NCBI RefSeq assembly: GCF_964204645.1
Contig: NC_134027.1
Coordinates: 20,512,485 to 20,572,484 of the forward strand
Reading direction: 5' to 3'
Origin: Tubulanus polymorphus
Lineage: Eukaryota; Nemertea; Palaeonemertea; Tubulaniformes; Tubulanidae
DNA: 60,000 bases
Under the pieces are notes generated by a model. It did not search any database, was not told where the DNA came from, and worked only from the letters and a program-made list of their open reading frames with translations. Each line of letters opens with the position of its first letter. The stretch's first letter is position 1. The position numbers and the translations under genes are program-made. Below, piece by piece: positions 23,801 to 38,800 of this stretch.

Positions 23801-26800
23801 CCAATCAAACCCAGATTTGTGACGTCTGAGTATGATATATTACATTCTGTTGTCAACACTTTCACCCCTTGGGAACTGCTGACAAATAAAACAATGACAA
23901 GTTTAGGGCACACCATCTGCTACTCTCTAGTATGAAATTTACCCGTACCATATAGATGGCAAGTGTATTAAGTAATAGTACAAAATGTAATGTGTGCAAC
24001 AACCTAGATTAGACTTTACCATATAGATGGCGATGCTGTCTATATTGTTGCATAGTTGTTCAACTGGATCATCTGCAACGTACTAGTTATTAAACATTTC
24101 CGCATAGATGGTGGCACTGTCGAGTCTTCATCCTACACCTCCCAGAATAGGGTACTGATGGGTTAAAGCAGGTAATTGCTCAAGAGTAATGCAGGTTGAC
24201 CCTGGAGTTAGGTAGCATTGCCTATGTACCTATGCGCAGAGCTCATATGAATGAATAATTTTGGGACATTTTAGAATTTTTACGTGTTGTAAACTGATTG
24301 AAATTTGCAGATCATCGATTAAGAACCAATAGTGTTATATCAACCGGTAAGATACCTACAATCGTAATCTGATGAGCTGGTAAAATATCTAACCTCACAC
24401 CCTGACACTTCGGCTTGCACTACAGAGGAGGCAATTCAATAGTTGTGAAAACAAGTAATTTGATTTCATTTTAGCTAGAAGTGCGTTGTTTCATTTTGGT
24501 CAGTCGACTCTAATTTCTAGTGGAATTTATCTCGCGTTCCCGTTACTGTGACTCGGTTCCGCATATGTCAGTTAAAGTTCAGCTCTCAACTTCATTTTGA
24601 ATTATTTCGTATCTTCATTTGAATTTTATTTGTGCCCGTGGAACTGGATCCTGAGAACTAAGTTCAACGCGCAGTTGTGAGGTTGATTCAACTTAAAAGT
24701 TTCAAAGTTTGTTCATTTTCGATTACTTAAGCTGAAGAATGGAATTTAACTGATGACTCATAATGTTTGAAATGAGCCAAGTTTCTCGATAAACTTTTTT
24801 ATCAGTTTTTATGAAAATTGGTTTAAATTTCTGAAGAATTGTGGTCTTAGGTTAAAACAATCATTAACTTATTGCTTTATCCTGGATAATGCAGTCAAGT
24901 TAGGGTTCATCAGCAATTTTCCTACCTTTTTCGGCTATTAGAAAATTTTTTTACGTCAAATATACTTATGCAACTTATGTTAATCAAGCTTGACTGTAAA
25001 AACATCAACTAATCATTCTGATAGAAAAATCAATCATTATTTTCAATGCGGATAAGGAACTGTTTTATCAATGAAAATTTTTACAATTTATGTAAAATGT
25101 TCAAGTGTAAACTTGTTTATGGTGCAGTGAAGTGTAGGGTGTGAGATTTATCCTTTTTACTGCTGAAGGGCATTTCCACTTCTTGTGGTATGCATAAATG
25201 TAGACTGATGTTTCAAACCATTTTTGAAATCCTGGGTCTGAATTTTTGGCTAAAAATTAAACTTGCATGCTCAGGTTTGGATGCACAATCATGACTTAGA
25301 TCGGAGTAAAAATGGCCTTTGATCCTACTGACATGGCCTTAAGTTGTTTGATTATTTGCTGCAGAACTATATTGGTCTTAGATTTAGGTCCTTGCAACTT
25401 TGATATGATTGAAGCCTAGTTGTCATGACTTAAAGAGTCAAAAGTGGTCTTAAAATCTTAAGACTGGTTTTGAGTTGTTAGATTGATTATAGAATTATGA
25501 TGGGGTTAGACTGGTAATATATCTGACATCAGGATCACATGTGTAGGCCTGAACAGATTAAGCCAAATTTGGCCCTACCGAAAACGTCAGACCAGGCCCG
25601 TGCCTCAATTTAGCATTAATTAGATTATTCCTCAAAGCATTAAGTGTGAATCTAACTTGTTCTGGAAGTGACTGGCCATGCTTACCACAACATTATTTTG
25701 ATAGCTTTTAGTTATGAGTGAGTGATCTACCATAGGCCTCTCCTTGTGAACGCATTCTCTTAATTAGGCAGAAACCAAATGTGACTCATCAAATCATCTA
25801 TTTTATCCGTGGGCCTCTTTCAACGCAGTTGTGATTGAGAATGCGCTACACCTTTCGGTCTTAAAGTGTCAAATCTAATATCCAATGGCTGTTGAATGAT
25901 CCGGTCATTGCTTTTTTCACAGTTGTGTGTAGAATTTTACTCTGGACCCAGTTTTGATGTGCCTCCCGAGAGATTGCCCGGAAATAGAGAATTTGCAAAT
26001 TACCCAATAACGTTTGACATCAGTGTTACATTTGTGTTTTTGAAATTGATGCAAGTTTATCATTTCAAAGTCTTCAATACCATTCAAATAAAAATGAATG
26101 TTAAATTTGCTTAATGTAAATGTTTTGATAATTCTTATCTCTTCATGATGCAAGCCAAATTTTGCATCCAGTGTTTTCATTTGCTGCAAAATGCGTATAG
26201 CCGCGCACCTCTCGGCATCCTTGGACATCCTTGGTTTAGGATATCTCTTGCTCCGGCATTGCAAAGATTTCAACTTGATGATGCCACCAGATTCTGTCAC
26301 CTTCCTCTTTGGTCGGAAATTGTTGTTAGAGACGAACAAGGCAGTGTCTCATGATACCACCAGGTTAAAACCTAGGCAAGGTAGGAATGTGTGGCAGAGT
26401 TAGGTTTGAATATTCCTATTTTAATCTGTTCAAGGGAGGAATGAGATAAAAGCCACGATCACATGGCGGCGATTTGACCCAGTTCATTCCCGCGTCAAAT
26501 TTGGCCCGTGCCTAATGAGCGAGTGCATTCACTCGTCAATAACTCACTCGATACTAAACAAAGAGAAGTGAGTCACTTCCAGCACGATGTAGAGTTTTAA
26601 TTCACATGCATTGATTTGACCCGTGCTAAAATTTGGCTGGGGCCTGGACCGGCGCTTTTTTGATCGGGCCAAATTTAGTCACGGCCAAATTGGCACAGGC
26701 CCAATCGGCACCTGCATACACCGGCCAAAAATGTTTGTGTGATCATGGTGGCTAACGTCCCATGATGCCATCAAGTTCAAAAGCCTGCATAGGAGGATAG

Positions 26801-29800
26801 GCCATTATTCTAAAAATACGGAGGAATAAGGGCTGAAGAAAAAAAATATACAAAACTGAATGTTCCAAGGATGCAGTCCGTTCCAATTGCATGATCTTCA
26901 TTCCAAAGACGGATGACCTCACATTTAATACCTAGTAGTTATTACACAAGGGGCCCTGCCTAAAGTATGTATGCCTGTAAGGGATAGGGGGTCTTGAAAA
27001 GCCATACGAAAATGTACTGGGAGAGGGGAAGGGTGAGCTCTAAGTGTACACACTTTTCTAAGGGGGGGGGGATTAATGCGTATAGTACGTACTTAGTGCA
27101 TCAAAAACAATTTTACGTGATTAACACTATGCGATTTTTACAAATATCTCCTATACCTATTTGTTATCCTGGAAATTCCCCACTCTCAATCTTTCACTTC
27201 ATCGATACCGTTATCGTCGTCGGACCCCTGATGAATGCTGGTGAATTTTTCCTTCTCTAAACCGTGTATCCTGAAAATTTCTGTTTTACAGGGGGTCATC
27301 CATAAAAGTATGTACAAAAGTTGGGTTATTAAAAATGTACTGAGAACGTACATTCAGGAAGGGGGATAAACATACCCAAGCGTACATACTTTATGCGTCG
27401 TCCCTAATTCCTCACTAGAGCATAAAATATCGAATTATTCTTCGTGATAAAGGCGAAAACTCAATTCTTTCAAATTACCTTATGTAAAACATGCATATTA
27501 TGACTATGAATATTATCATAAATGTAATTCATTTGCAGACGCATGGTTCTATGATATATGAATGGCACCTGAGTATAATCTTCTTCCTTCGATTTTTTTT
27601 CTTTCAGAATCCTATGAATTTACGTGGTTTTTGATAAAGATGTTTCTAGTCGCATGAAAATGTCTGAAATCTTTATTTTATGTTTTTGCATCATATTCTG
27701 AATGGGAAATCTTATATAGATGTATTGATTTTCTACAAATATCTCTTTTGTAATATTTTGTTTGTGGTCCTATATATGTATTTTCATATATGGCGGTGTC
27801 GTTGACCCTGAAGTTGACTCAAGGGGTGACATTGACTATATTTAAACCGGCCCAACGGAAATTTATTCCCCATCGAACTAGTTTACAATAATGCAGTTTT
27901 TGATGAAATAGTTGTTATGAGTGTTGTTCATTCCGTCGTCTGATGGGCCTACGGATTATGTACCTAGATTTCAAGTCGGTATTTTGGTGTAAATTCTATT
28001 TCCCACCGCAATCAATACCAATGATAATAGAAAAGCCAAACTCAGACGATAGATAAAATGGTTAAAACCCACTCCTGCTGGCAGCTTAGAGTGTGCGGGC
28101 AACACTTCAGAGGCGTGAAGTTAAATGAATAATCCAATTGGGTTAGTCTTGGGAAACCAAGATCCAAGTGATGTAAAGCCAAACAAATAATATATACATT
28201 TATCTGACAAGAATTGAAATCACAAAGATTCAGCATTTCGGAATCTCTCTAGAGACCATCATCAAGTGAGAGTCCAAAACGTCATGTTTTCAATTGTATG
28301 TTGGTGGGTTTAACCTTTTTGCCCTCAATACTATCAGGCTTGTGCGGTAATTTCCATCAACAATAGAAAAGATGAATAGCCACCTTGCAGCCATAGCTGA
28401 ATTCTGTATTTCTCAGTTCTAACAAATTATTTTAGTTTTGACCGTAGAAATTGATCTCTTTGGTGTGATAGGAGTCTTCAGAACAAGCTGATGTATTGAA
28501 TCTTGTATTTTTTCTCCGCCATTGTTTCAGCTTTCACTCAAGACGCGGAGAAATTCGTCAAATTCGTTGTCGGGCACAGTTCACGTATTTGGTCCCTTGT
28601 GTCATGGATTATATGGAGAATCTGTGAATTACATATATTCAAAATCGTAGCATTTACGATTCTGATGGTGGCGGTAACAGAGGTTAGTTATCCGTCCTTC
28701 TCATTTGCATGTTTCTTTAGTTGACTCTTTTAACTTCCTTCATAAGTCTATGACATTATAGACATTATGTCTATGTTTTTTTTCATCGGCAGGTCACGGC
28801 TGTAAATATGATATTATTGCTGATGTTACTGGTACTGATACCATTCAAATCTCTGCGACCGCTAATGTCAGTTTTTTGTATGCTTTGGGCATCAGTGCTC
28901 ATTCTAGCGAAGATGATTTATCAAATTGATTTGGTGCCAAATAACTTCTGGAAATCAAACTGTACTGTAAGTATAAAAATAATGAAAAATCCTATAATCA
29001 AGAGTAAGCCCTAAGTGGTTTTTGCTTCATCACAGATACTTCAATTCCTTGTTTTATAGAATCGTACTGACTATCCATTTAATCAAACCGTTGACAATGC
29101 TATTTGGGTCGGACTGAAAAAAACGGACAAATTGAGACCTATCGCTCCATACCTCTGCGTAAGTACAATATCTTTTTAACTAAGCATACTAAAGCCCAAC
29201 ACCCATGACACTGGGAAACGTAGAAACAGGAGAAAGAAACTTGTTTCCCTGTGTCGTATTTATTTATGAGGAACATGGTTTTCAAGATCAAACATGTTTG
29301 TTTCTGTGTTTCCGTGCATTATGTGCGTTGGGCTTTACTGTTGCTTTCATTGGCACTGATTTTATATGCTGACCAACGTGCCAAGGAATATTTTACGAGT
29401 ATTTAGTCGCCAGTTTCGTATCCCTACCACCATAGAAGTGGCTGACTTGTGATTTTAGCAGGTTATATATAATCCCTGTGATGGAAGAATATGCCAGAGT
29501 CTGATGATGTTGTCAGGTTCAAATCCTTGTGAGTGCAGTAGAGCTTAATGATGCCATTAGGTTCAAATCCATGTGAAGGAGGAATGTGGGAGAGCCATGA
29601 GAATATTATAATCAGGTTGAAGGGATGATAAAAATTGTCCTGATATGTTCATGAGTGAATTTTGTTTCTCATACATACAGTCGCTGGTTATTCTGGTGCT
29701 CGTTCTTGGGTTCGAGAGAATTATCAAACTTCATCAAAAACAACAATCAACTGATCCTGATATTCCTCAGCCACGTGAAGGTATCATCTTCCCGGATACT

Positions 29801-32800
29801 CGCAGAGAAGATGCTGACAAGGATTTCACTTCGTGCCTCAAATTCTTAGCAAATTATTTCTTCTATAAGTTTGGACTTGAGGTATGTAGTGAGCCAAATT
29901 AACCAACTATAAATTATTTGGGGGACACAAAATAGCATATCCGGCCCTGTATTTCCTTTTTAGCCCACTCGGGACTTAGTGCCTTGTGCTAGTGAGTCAT
30001 GGGGAAAACTTATCATCACGTATATATCATCATAGTTGAACCTCCTTACTTATGCTGGTGTTGTGACTTTGCCATGATAGCATTATATGTAATATTGCAA
30101 AGATAATCTACACCTTCCCAGAACAAATCGAGTTTTGTGCTCAAAAGTAAATTGTATTCAGTCGATCCTACTGAACCCATGGTCCTTTACTGAAGTTTTC
30201 AAGGGAAATTTTGAAGTCACTTCATCAATTGTCTTGTTGTTTCATTATTTCACCAAGTGGGTAGGTGTCCCTGGACCCCAGTTCATCAAATTGATGATTT
30301 TGTGTCGAATATACGTACATCGGAAGATTCTGCAAAGATTAATTATCAAAATGTTTTCAAATGTTTTTCTGTTGCAGACGTGCTTAATAATGATCTCTGT
30401 TAATATCGTCATACGCAGTGACGTTTATGCGGTTATCTACGCGATCATTTTAGGAATATTTTTGGTCGTTAAACGTCGTACGTGCGCTCGACTGTGGGCA
30501 GTTTATATTGTATTCCTTATTCTTGTTATCATCGTACAATATTCAAACTGTCTAGGATTGTTGCCGCGACTCTGTTTACGTGAGTATTAGCTGTTTGAAA
30601 ATTTTAGCTAATCTGTTCTAAAATGGAATGGACCAATTTAGAACAGAACACTTCCCACTAGTGTGAGCATTTGTTATGTTCTAATTGGAACAGACTAAAT
30701 TCAGAATGTTCTAAATAACTTAGTGCAATTGCCACTTGAAGATCTTTATGAAAATTTATGCTCGTGATTCGATCATTTTCAATCCACCAATGAAAGACTA
30801 CTCTCATTCCTGTGTTCTTTGTGAAAGCGTTTGTGCTTTTAATCCTAACAGTGACAGACTTGTCTGTGGTTCTTTTGCTGAGCTCCCCGCTGAACAATTA
30901 ATGGGTCTCTGAGCTCTTTGATGCGTTCAATCCTGACAGTGACAAAATTTCTCCAATAATTGAAGGTTCCTTGAGCTCTTCACTGTTCTATTCTTTGAAT
31001 CACAACTGTGACAAGGTTTCTTTCTGTGGTGCTTCTTTGAGTTTTCTATCCAACAATATTGACGGTTACTTTAGATGTCTGTAGCCCATAATGATTCCTA
31101 AAAAAGAGTTTTTTCTGCTGCCCAGCTCAACAGTTCAATCAGTTATGAGCTCTGTACCTCACAATTGATAGTTCACCACGACTCAGTTTCTTTCTGAAGT
31201 CCTTCTGAGAGCATTACAACCAATGGTTCATTGTACTTATCTTGACAGAGTTTCTTGCTGTATTGTATATTTCCTAGTTGTTCACTGTTTAAATGATATT
31301 TTGAATCATGTCAGTGAATTACAGAGTTTCAGACTGTGGGTCATCTCTGAGCTCTGACGGTGTCGGTGTTAGATACTAAATTTTCATTATGTTTAATGTT
31401 ACGATTATTTCTGTCTACAGAATATCCATGGGCGAGTTGGGTGATACTCGGCGAAAGGGCAAAAGGTATAATAATGGAACAGTGGCTGTACTTAGCGGAT
31501 TATGACGAAACGAAGCAACCATCGGCATTTCTTATCATCGGTAAGCACCTCGGAAATATCCGTCTTTTTGAAATAGCGATTTCATTCATTCACCACGACC
31601 AAAATGAGTACCCCAACCACTAGCAATCCCGCGAGATGGTGGACGTATTATTAGGCTAATTCAATCAGAATCTTGTTCATTTTCAATAAACTTTCATCTA
31701 GATTTTTGGCTCCCTCATGAAATATTAGGGAAATCACGTCTCTTGATGAACTTGGATTGATCTTCTGGGTTCAAATATAGAGCGATTTTCATCCATCATT
31801 CATAAACATTGAGAAATTTTGGATAGATTTTAATTGAATCTGAGAAGAAATCTGGTATTGTTGTCTGAATCCATGCAAGCAAACCTAGTGGACTGTCTGT
31901 CGCTTGTCATGATTGGAATCCTTGACTTCATCAGTCGATCAAAGAGTCCTCATTCCAGAATTTGGTTTTGTTCTATCTAATCAGAAATACCAGGAGCAGA
32001 AAGTCACTTGCCACAGCACCGTAAACACGCCCTATTTCCTATAGATAATAGAATTATGTAGATAAATTAATGAGTCATAATGATTTTCTGATTTATCGAT
32101 TTTAGCCGATTTCTTTCAACTGCTGTTCGCGTGCCTACAATGGAGGGTATTCCGAATCGAGAATAGTTCCTCGTGGATCCAATATGGTGGCGGCGACAAC
32201 ACGCCTTTAACCGGTGACATAGACGAAACCCAACCAAACCCGGTCAAAGATTTCCTCACTTCAAAAATGTATGTTCTTTGAGAAAATACTTTTCTATACT
32301 ACAGTTTCATGGATATGTTCAACTCCTAATTTGTTTTAAATTTTATCTCGTTAACAATTTCACTGCTCACAGTTTCCCGCCTATGCTGCTGGAGTAAATT
32401 TCTAAAAATCTTAGTGGAGATTTCACCACAGAACAGTGTATAAAGCTGAACTCCTGTCACACTAAGATCCGATCGTCTGTGATTCCATCATAAGAACACT
32501 ACTGTCACATCGTGAAGTCGAGTCGCTGGTTCGGCCAACACTTTTTTGTCACTTTTTTAGCTACATTCAGGTCACTGAGATCCACAATCATTTTGAACTG
32601 AACACTGAAGTCATGTGATATTTACATCGCTGTTCTTTGGTTAGAACCTTACAATCGGTCGTATTAGAAATAGAACAAGTCACATGAAATCCAATCTGAT
32701 CCGATCCTCATAAGAAATAGAACATGGCTGAATGGTTTACGACCAGCGGGTCTAAGATCAGTTTTTAATGATCTTGAGAACACACTGATGTCCAGATGTT

Positions 32801-35800
32801 CCCCGACTGAATAAACGGTGACTAGTTGTCAATTCGCCCTTACAAAAAAATCACACATGTGATTTTTTTTAAAACACGTCTGATTCACATGTGTAAAAAT
32901 GGGACATTATCACACGTGTGATCTTGTATGTGAATCACACGTGTGATTTTGTCCCATTTTTACACATGTGAATCACACATGTGATACAGCCCTGAATGTG
33001 AATCACACATGTCATATAACACATTCATGTGTGATTTATAACGCATGTGATCTGCAGTCATCCTCATTGTTCCAGCTCCACATGACTGTATTCCAGAAGA
33101 AGTATAAATACACATTCTTAATGGTCAAAATTTGACCACTTCTTTCATTGGACGTGATGTTTCATCCATACTTCACAATTTCCTAAAAACTCATTGCCTG
33201 AAAGGAGATCCACATAGTGGCAAAACAAAATGTAGTTTCAAAATTACCAACCAAATGTAATAACTAACTTGTGTACATGTTAATGGGAATTTTATTTTCA
33301 AATAGTTACTGATTTGATTCATCGATTTATACTGTTTCAGCATTTGTCCAATCTTCTTTCTAATTTGGGCCGCGGTAACCCCCGATCTACAATTCAGAAC
33401 ATGATCTGGAATGAGACAAAATTATAAAACATTTAAATACCACACACACTAAATCAATAAATCAATATCCCTAATATCAATCATCTGATGAAAAAAGACT
33501 TTCGTACTTGGTTTTTGCACAGTAGGGGCACCAGTGTTAGATAAAATCTAACCATGTGTTGAAAATGTTGAAATAATGAGTACAGTTATGGAAATATTCT
33601 TATTCCAACATGGATTCTATGTCAAAACTGCAGATGTTCAGAATTTGGAACCAACATGGGAATGGTTCATATCCGAAATATTCACACTGTGTTGCAGATT
33701 GGAATAACTGATGTTAATCACGTGTTATTCTAATGACATGTGTGATCCTAGCGGTAACACATGTGATCTGTGTTGTTGAGCCAATCACATGTGTGAATCA
33801 CACATGTATTTCTCAATCACACATGTATTTCAGAATCACACATGTGATCATGTGTTATTCACACATGTGATATGCTCCACAACACAGATCACACGTGTGA
33901 TAGCTGGAATCACATGTGTTTTCTGTGTCTTTCACACATGTAATGTGTGTTATTCACACACATAACATGTGTGAATTTTTTGTAAGGGGATCCTTACTAC
34001 CCGATGATCAGGTCGGATCTTATGCGACCTGAGTTAGGCTTAATAGACATTCTGCTATTTTGCGTTTACCCAGCAGTGTTGTATATTCTTTTGACTTCAT
34101 TAGTATTTTTACATATTTTTTTACAGGTCAATATTGGATTATTGTAAGGTTGTATTGTTCTTCCACATGTTCTGGGTGACGTTGGCGGCCATATTTATAA
34201 CTGCGCTGCAGAGGATCAATATCTTCTGTTTGGGATACATGGTCGGATGTTTCATTATTCTGTGGTTCGGACAAAACTTACTCTTGAAACCAAGATCAAA
34301 ATTGCTTCATGTGTAAGTGTATCACTTGAAACTGTGTTAGAGCAAGGGCAGTAGCTGAATGCATTGAGAGATGTGTCACTGGTCTTGTCAATCCAGGTTC
34401 TTCTCTGGTCTATTCCCTGTTAGAGGGAAAAATAATCCTTGAAACTGCTTGAATTGCTATGAGTGGGTTGATAAGTCATTTTTTCCATGAATTTTGTTTT
34501 TCAGTTGGAATGTAATCTTAGGGTACAATTACTTTGTCATTTTGGCGCGAGCTTTTCTGCTGGTACGTATATGATATTGACTATTCAAACTGTCAATTTA
34601 TTCATTAGCTGGTGAGAATTTTCTCCAAGAATGTTTAAAGTTGACCAGTGTTGAATATCAGTACAGGGATCAGTTGGGGGAAAAATCGTTTAATGACCTT
34701 CTTTGGTCATTTTGTCTACAATCATAAAAATCCTTCCCTCAAATAGTGATGAGAAATCATTGCCATAATCATTGACACAATCTAGATTATATTTATATGT
34801 CTTTGTACCCTCAATCAGATCACAACTAGAATACCGGTAGTACACGTACTGTTTTTAAGTCCCAGCGGGCTATTGCGTTCACTTTTCGTCCGTCCGTCCG
34901 TTCGTCTGTAGACGGAATCCAGTTATTTAGTGAAGTTTTGAAGACGCTTCAATGTAATGTCTTGATATTTGCCTTTATCTACCGTAGACACATCTTCAGC
35001 CTAAAAACTGGCCCTGTCAGATTCAAGATTGCCAACTGGCAGCCATTGTTGTTTGCCAAAATCAGCACTTTTTACACATATTTCATGTTTTCGAGGGAAA
35101 TTTTGAAGACGATTTGATCAATTACCTTGATCTTACGTAGGTATTTGTATGCCCCAAGGGCCCATCAGCATAAGAAAATTTGGGTCGTTCGGACTCAAGA
35201 TGGCCGTCCTGTGACCTTTTTTGTGCCCAAAAATATCAATTTTGTCCTTAATTTTGAGTCCTGTAGTTTCCTACTGGTTTGCCATTTTTCATTGAAATTT
35301 TTGTTGGCTATTCTATGGAAAGGGATCTTCAATACTTGAGACAGGCATTTTTGATCAGCCTATGATCACGCAATTTGCGGCCATCTTGGTGTCATCAATA
35401 CTCATTCGTAGGCGGAAAAAAGTTTTTCCACATAATATTGAAACCTAAACATATTTTGCTATCACAATCAATTGCAAAGTTGTAGCTCATGACATGGTCT
35501 ATGATTGTGGTGAGTTTCAAGGTCATTGGTTTTTGCATTTGGCCACCAGGGGGCGTTGAATAATACAATAACTTAGTATTTCCATATTATTTTCGTACCT
35601 ATGCATATTTTGTCACCACAATCAATTACAAAGTTGTAGCTCATGACAAGGTTTATGATTGTGGTGAGTTTCAAGGTCATTAATTTTTCTATATGGTCAC
35701 CCGGGGGCATTGAATAGTAGAATAACTTCGTATAACCTTATTATTTTGGTACCTAGGCATATATTGTTATCACAACCAATTGCAAAATTGTAGCTGCTGA

Positions 35801-38800
35801 CATGTTCTATGAATGTGGTGAGTTTAAAGGTCATTGAGTTTTGCATATGGTCACCAGGGCCGTTGAATAGTAGAATAACTAAGTATTTCCATATTGTATT
35901 GGTACCGAGGCATATATTGTTATCACAACTAATTGCGAAATTGTAGCTGCTGACATGTTCTCTGCATGTGGTGAGTTTCAAGGTCATTGGTTTTTTGTGT
36001 ATGGTCACCAAGGGGCGTTGAATATTCAAATTGTAAGATTGAGCATTTGAAACCACTTTCCAAGTGGGCATGGTGTCCCTTGACCCCTTGTTTCTTTTGG
36101 GACCAGTCTCATCTGCAGTGTCATTTTCGATTCTTCTTGCAGGTGATTGGTTGTTTGTACTATCGTAACTTGCATATAGATTATTGCGTACTGCAGGAGT
36201 TGTTTACAATAGTTTGTAACTCTGTGGCAGCGAATGGTAAGAAATTCCCTAGATATACCAATTTTGAATTGGACAACCTATTTATCTACAATGCTTAACA
36301 CGTTCTCAGCTAACTATAGGATACTATGTTTATATCTCCAAACTTCACTTTGATAACTTCACTCTGGTGTCTGGTGATTGGAATGAATAACACTGTCCTC
36401 AATTATGAACTATAGCTGGGTATGAAATAGCCCATTGTCTTTTACATGTACTAACATATAGGCCTACTTACTTGTAGTATTAACTGGAAGAATGACTGTT
36501 GCAGCAGACATGTTAAGATTTACATGTTTATTGCTTCACTGGTTTGCTGTATTCCAAGTCTGAGACCCATGTCACATTTGATTTTAATAATCACGTTACT
36601 TCTAGTTGCATAAGTGTATCTAAATATTTTCATAAGCCCAACCAAGTCACATTGGTTAGGGCACTGCTAGGGTGAATTTTCAATGTAAAATTTACATTTA
36701 TGATACACGTTTGTTTTAGTTGCTGGTAATCCTGATGATTTTAAATGCTCCGATCCACCAAGTGGTAGTATAGGATGGGATGTCGTCTGTCTGGTGTTTA
36801 TACTGTTACAAAGACGAGCATACAGTTCGAACTATTTCCGACACGTGGTCATCGGTTTGCGTGTACAAAATAAACTGGCTAATCGGTAATATGCGATACG
36901 ATTCAATTCATGAAAATTCGGGAGCCTAGTTCCAGTTTCAGGCCTCTGCGACCCGTCAGTACGAGAGCTGTTTTACGTGTTTTTAGGAAAAGGGGACATT
37001 GATATTGGCACTGGTAGCACTTCATGGGGTAAAAATTCAATCTAATGGGTTACATAAGACTTTTTTGTTCTACAAAATGATACAGAAAGTGTCATCATCT
37101 ATATGGTGAAGTTAAGTCAATTTGGTAGCAGACAACGTATTTGTACTGTTTCACAACCATATAGACCATGTCTATCTTTATGGTAAAGTTCAATTTAGTA
37201 GTGGGTAGCTGAGGGTTTATTTCTATTGATACACAACGATTAACGAGCATCAATCTCATGTAGGTCGACTGATGTATAAGTTTGTTAATTTTTTACCACT
37301 ATAAGGGCTTTAAATAGAACTCGCAAATGTAGAACTGGGTCCTGAGGATGTCGGCATAGGTTGATAGTGGTGTATTGATTTTTTTTCCGTAGCGGGGCTC
37401 AACTGATCAACGGAAATCTAGTGAAAGATGTCATGGAATACAAACACAAGGAGAAAATTCATCTGCTGAAAATCCGACGTAAAATGGAACTGATCAAGAA
37501 AAAACAGGAGAAACTGAATCTGAAATCTTACGACGATCATTACAAAAGTAAGTAACGTTTGAACACTTGTTTTTCCAGAGGGCAACTGTCCGGGGCAATC
37601 GTCCTGATACCTAATGAATGGTTTTCAATCATTAAGAATTTATTTCATGGCAAGTAAAGATCTGCCAGGTGTGCTAGTGTATGGTAGACAGAGCTGCCAA
37701 CTGTTACTGATTTTCAGTATTTCTTACTCTTTGTGGTCGGTTCACGTAGTGTTCAAATGACGTCATGTTGTCTCCTAGGTCAGTCTAATTCTTACTTCTT
37801 ACCATTCAGTTTTCTCTGTAACAACATAATGTCTACACTTTTCACAGTATACAACTTATCTGTACGATTGAATGTTAGATCAAGTTTATTGTGCTGTCCA
37901 ATATTTCCGTCATTTGATGTAGAGAATTGACAGAATTCCTTGAACGATTATGGCTAGACTATGGCACATATTGACGGCATGGCACTGCTATGGAAAACCC
38001 ACACTCTGATTGGATGTTTTGGGAATTGCCAGCACTTTTGACGTAATTATGGGAAACCACGCTATGATTTGTTGTTACTAGTCACAGTGCTGAAGTGATC
38101 AGTTCGACAAGTTTAGTCGCTTATATACGGTAATCGCTTTCGAGAAGGCAGTTTTCTTTAATTCTGACATGGATTTCATGCAACTTTGCTGATTAGTTTG
38201 TCTGATGTGCGAGGCTAACACGCGCGCGTGCCACTGATGTATGAGAGTGCTGTTCATACTATCATCACTGAATGCTGACTGCGTACATACATAGCAGACA
38301 CGAGGTGCTATTGCGTTATCTTGCCACTGTTAGTTGATGAAATAAACAATATAATGTATAAATAACATCTTCGGGAAGTGATGTTTTGATTTTTAGGCCA
38401 GCCATACACTGAGCCTATTTCTATGCAAATGGAGCAAACCGTTCGTTTGTCCGTAGACAGAATCCAGTTATTTTGGGAAGTTTTGAAGACGCTTCAATGT
38501 AATGTCTTGATATTTGGGTTACACATGTATCTACCCTAGACACATCTCCAGCCAAAAAACTGGCCCAGAATCAAGATGGCTGACTGGCAGCCATTGTTGT
38601 TTGCCAAAATCAGCACTTTTTACACGTTATTGAACTATTTGAGGGAAATTTTGAAGACGCCTTGATCAATTACCTTGATCTTTCGTATATATATTTGAAT
38701 CCCCCCCCCAGGGCCAATCAGCATAACAAAAATTGGGTCGATCGGACCCAAGATGGCTGTCCTATGACCTTTTTAGAGCCCAAAAATGTCAATTTGGGCC

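Noticed and set aside
25932-26015. Possible extra PIEZO exon after gtgtgtag, giving [18 protein letters not shown]
   Set aside because: The open stretch looks protein-like and follows a good acceptor, but the only nearby donor (before GTTTGAC) leaves phase 2, whereas exon 10 ends and exon 11 begins in phase 1. No homology to PIEZO loops. Cannot be joined without breaking the frame.
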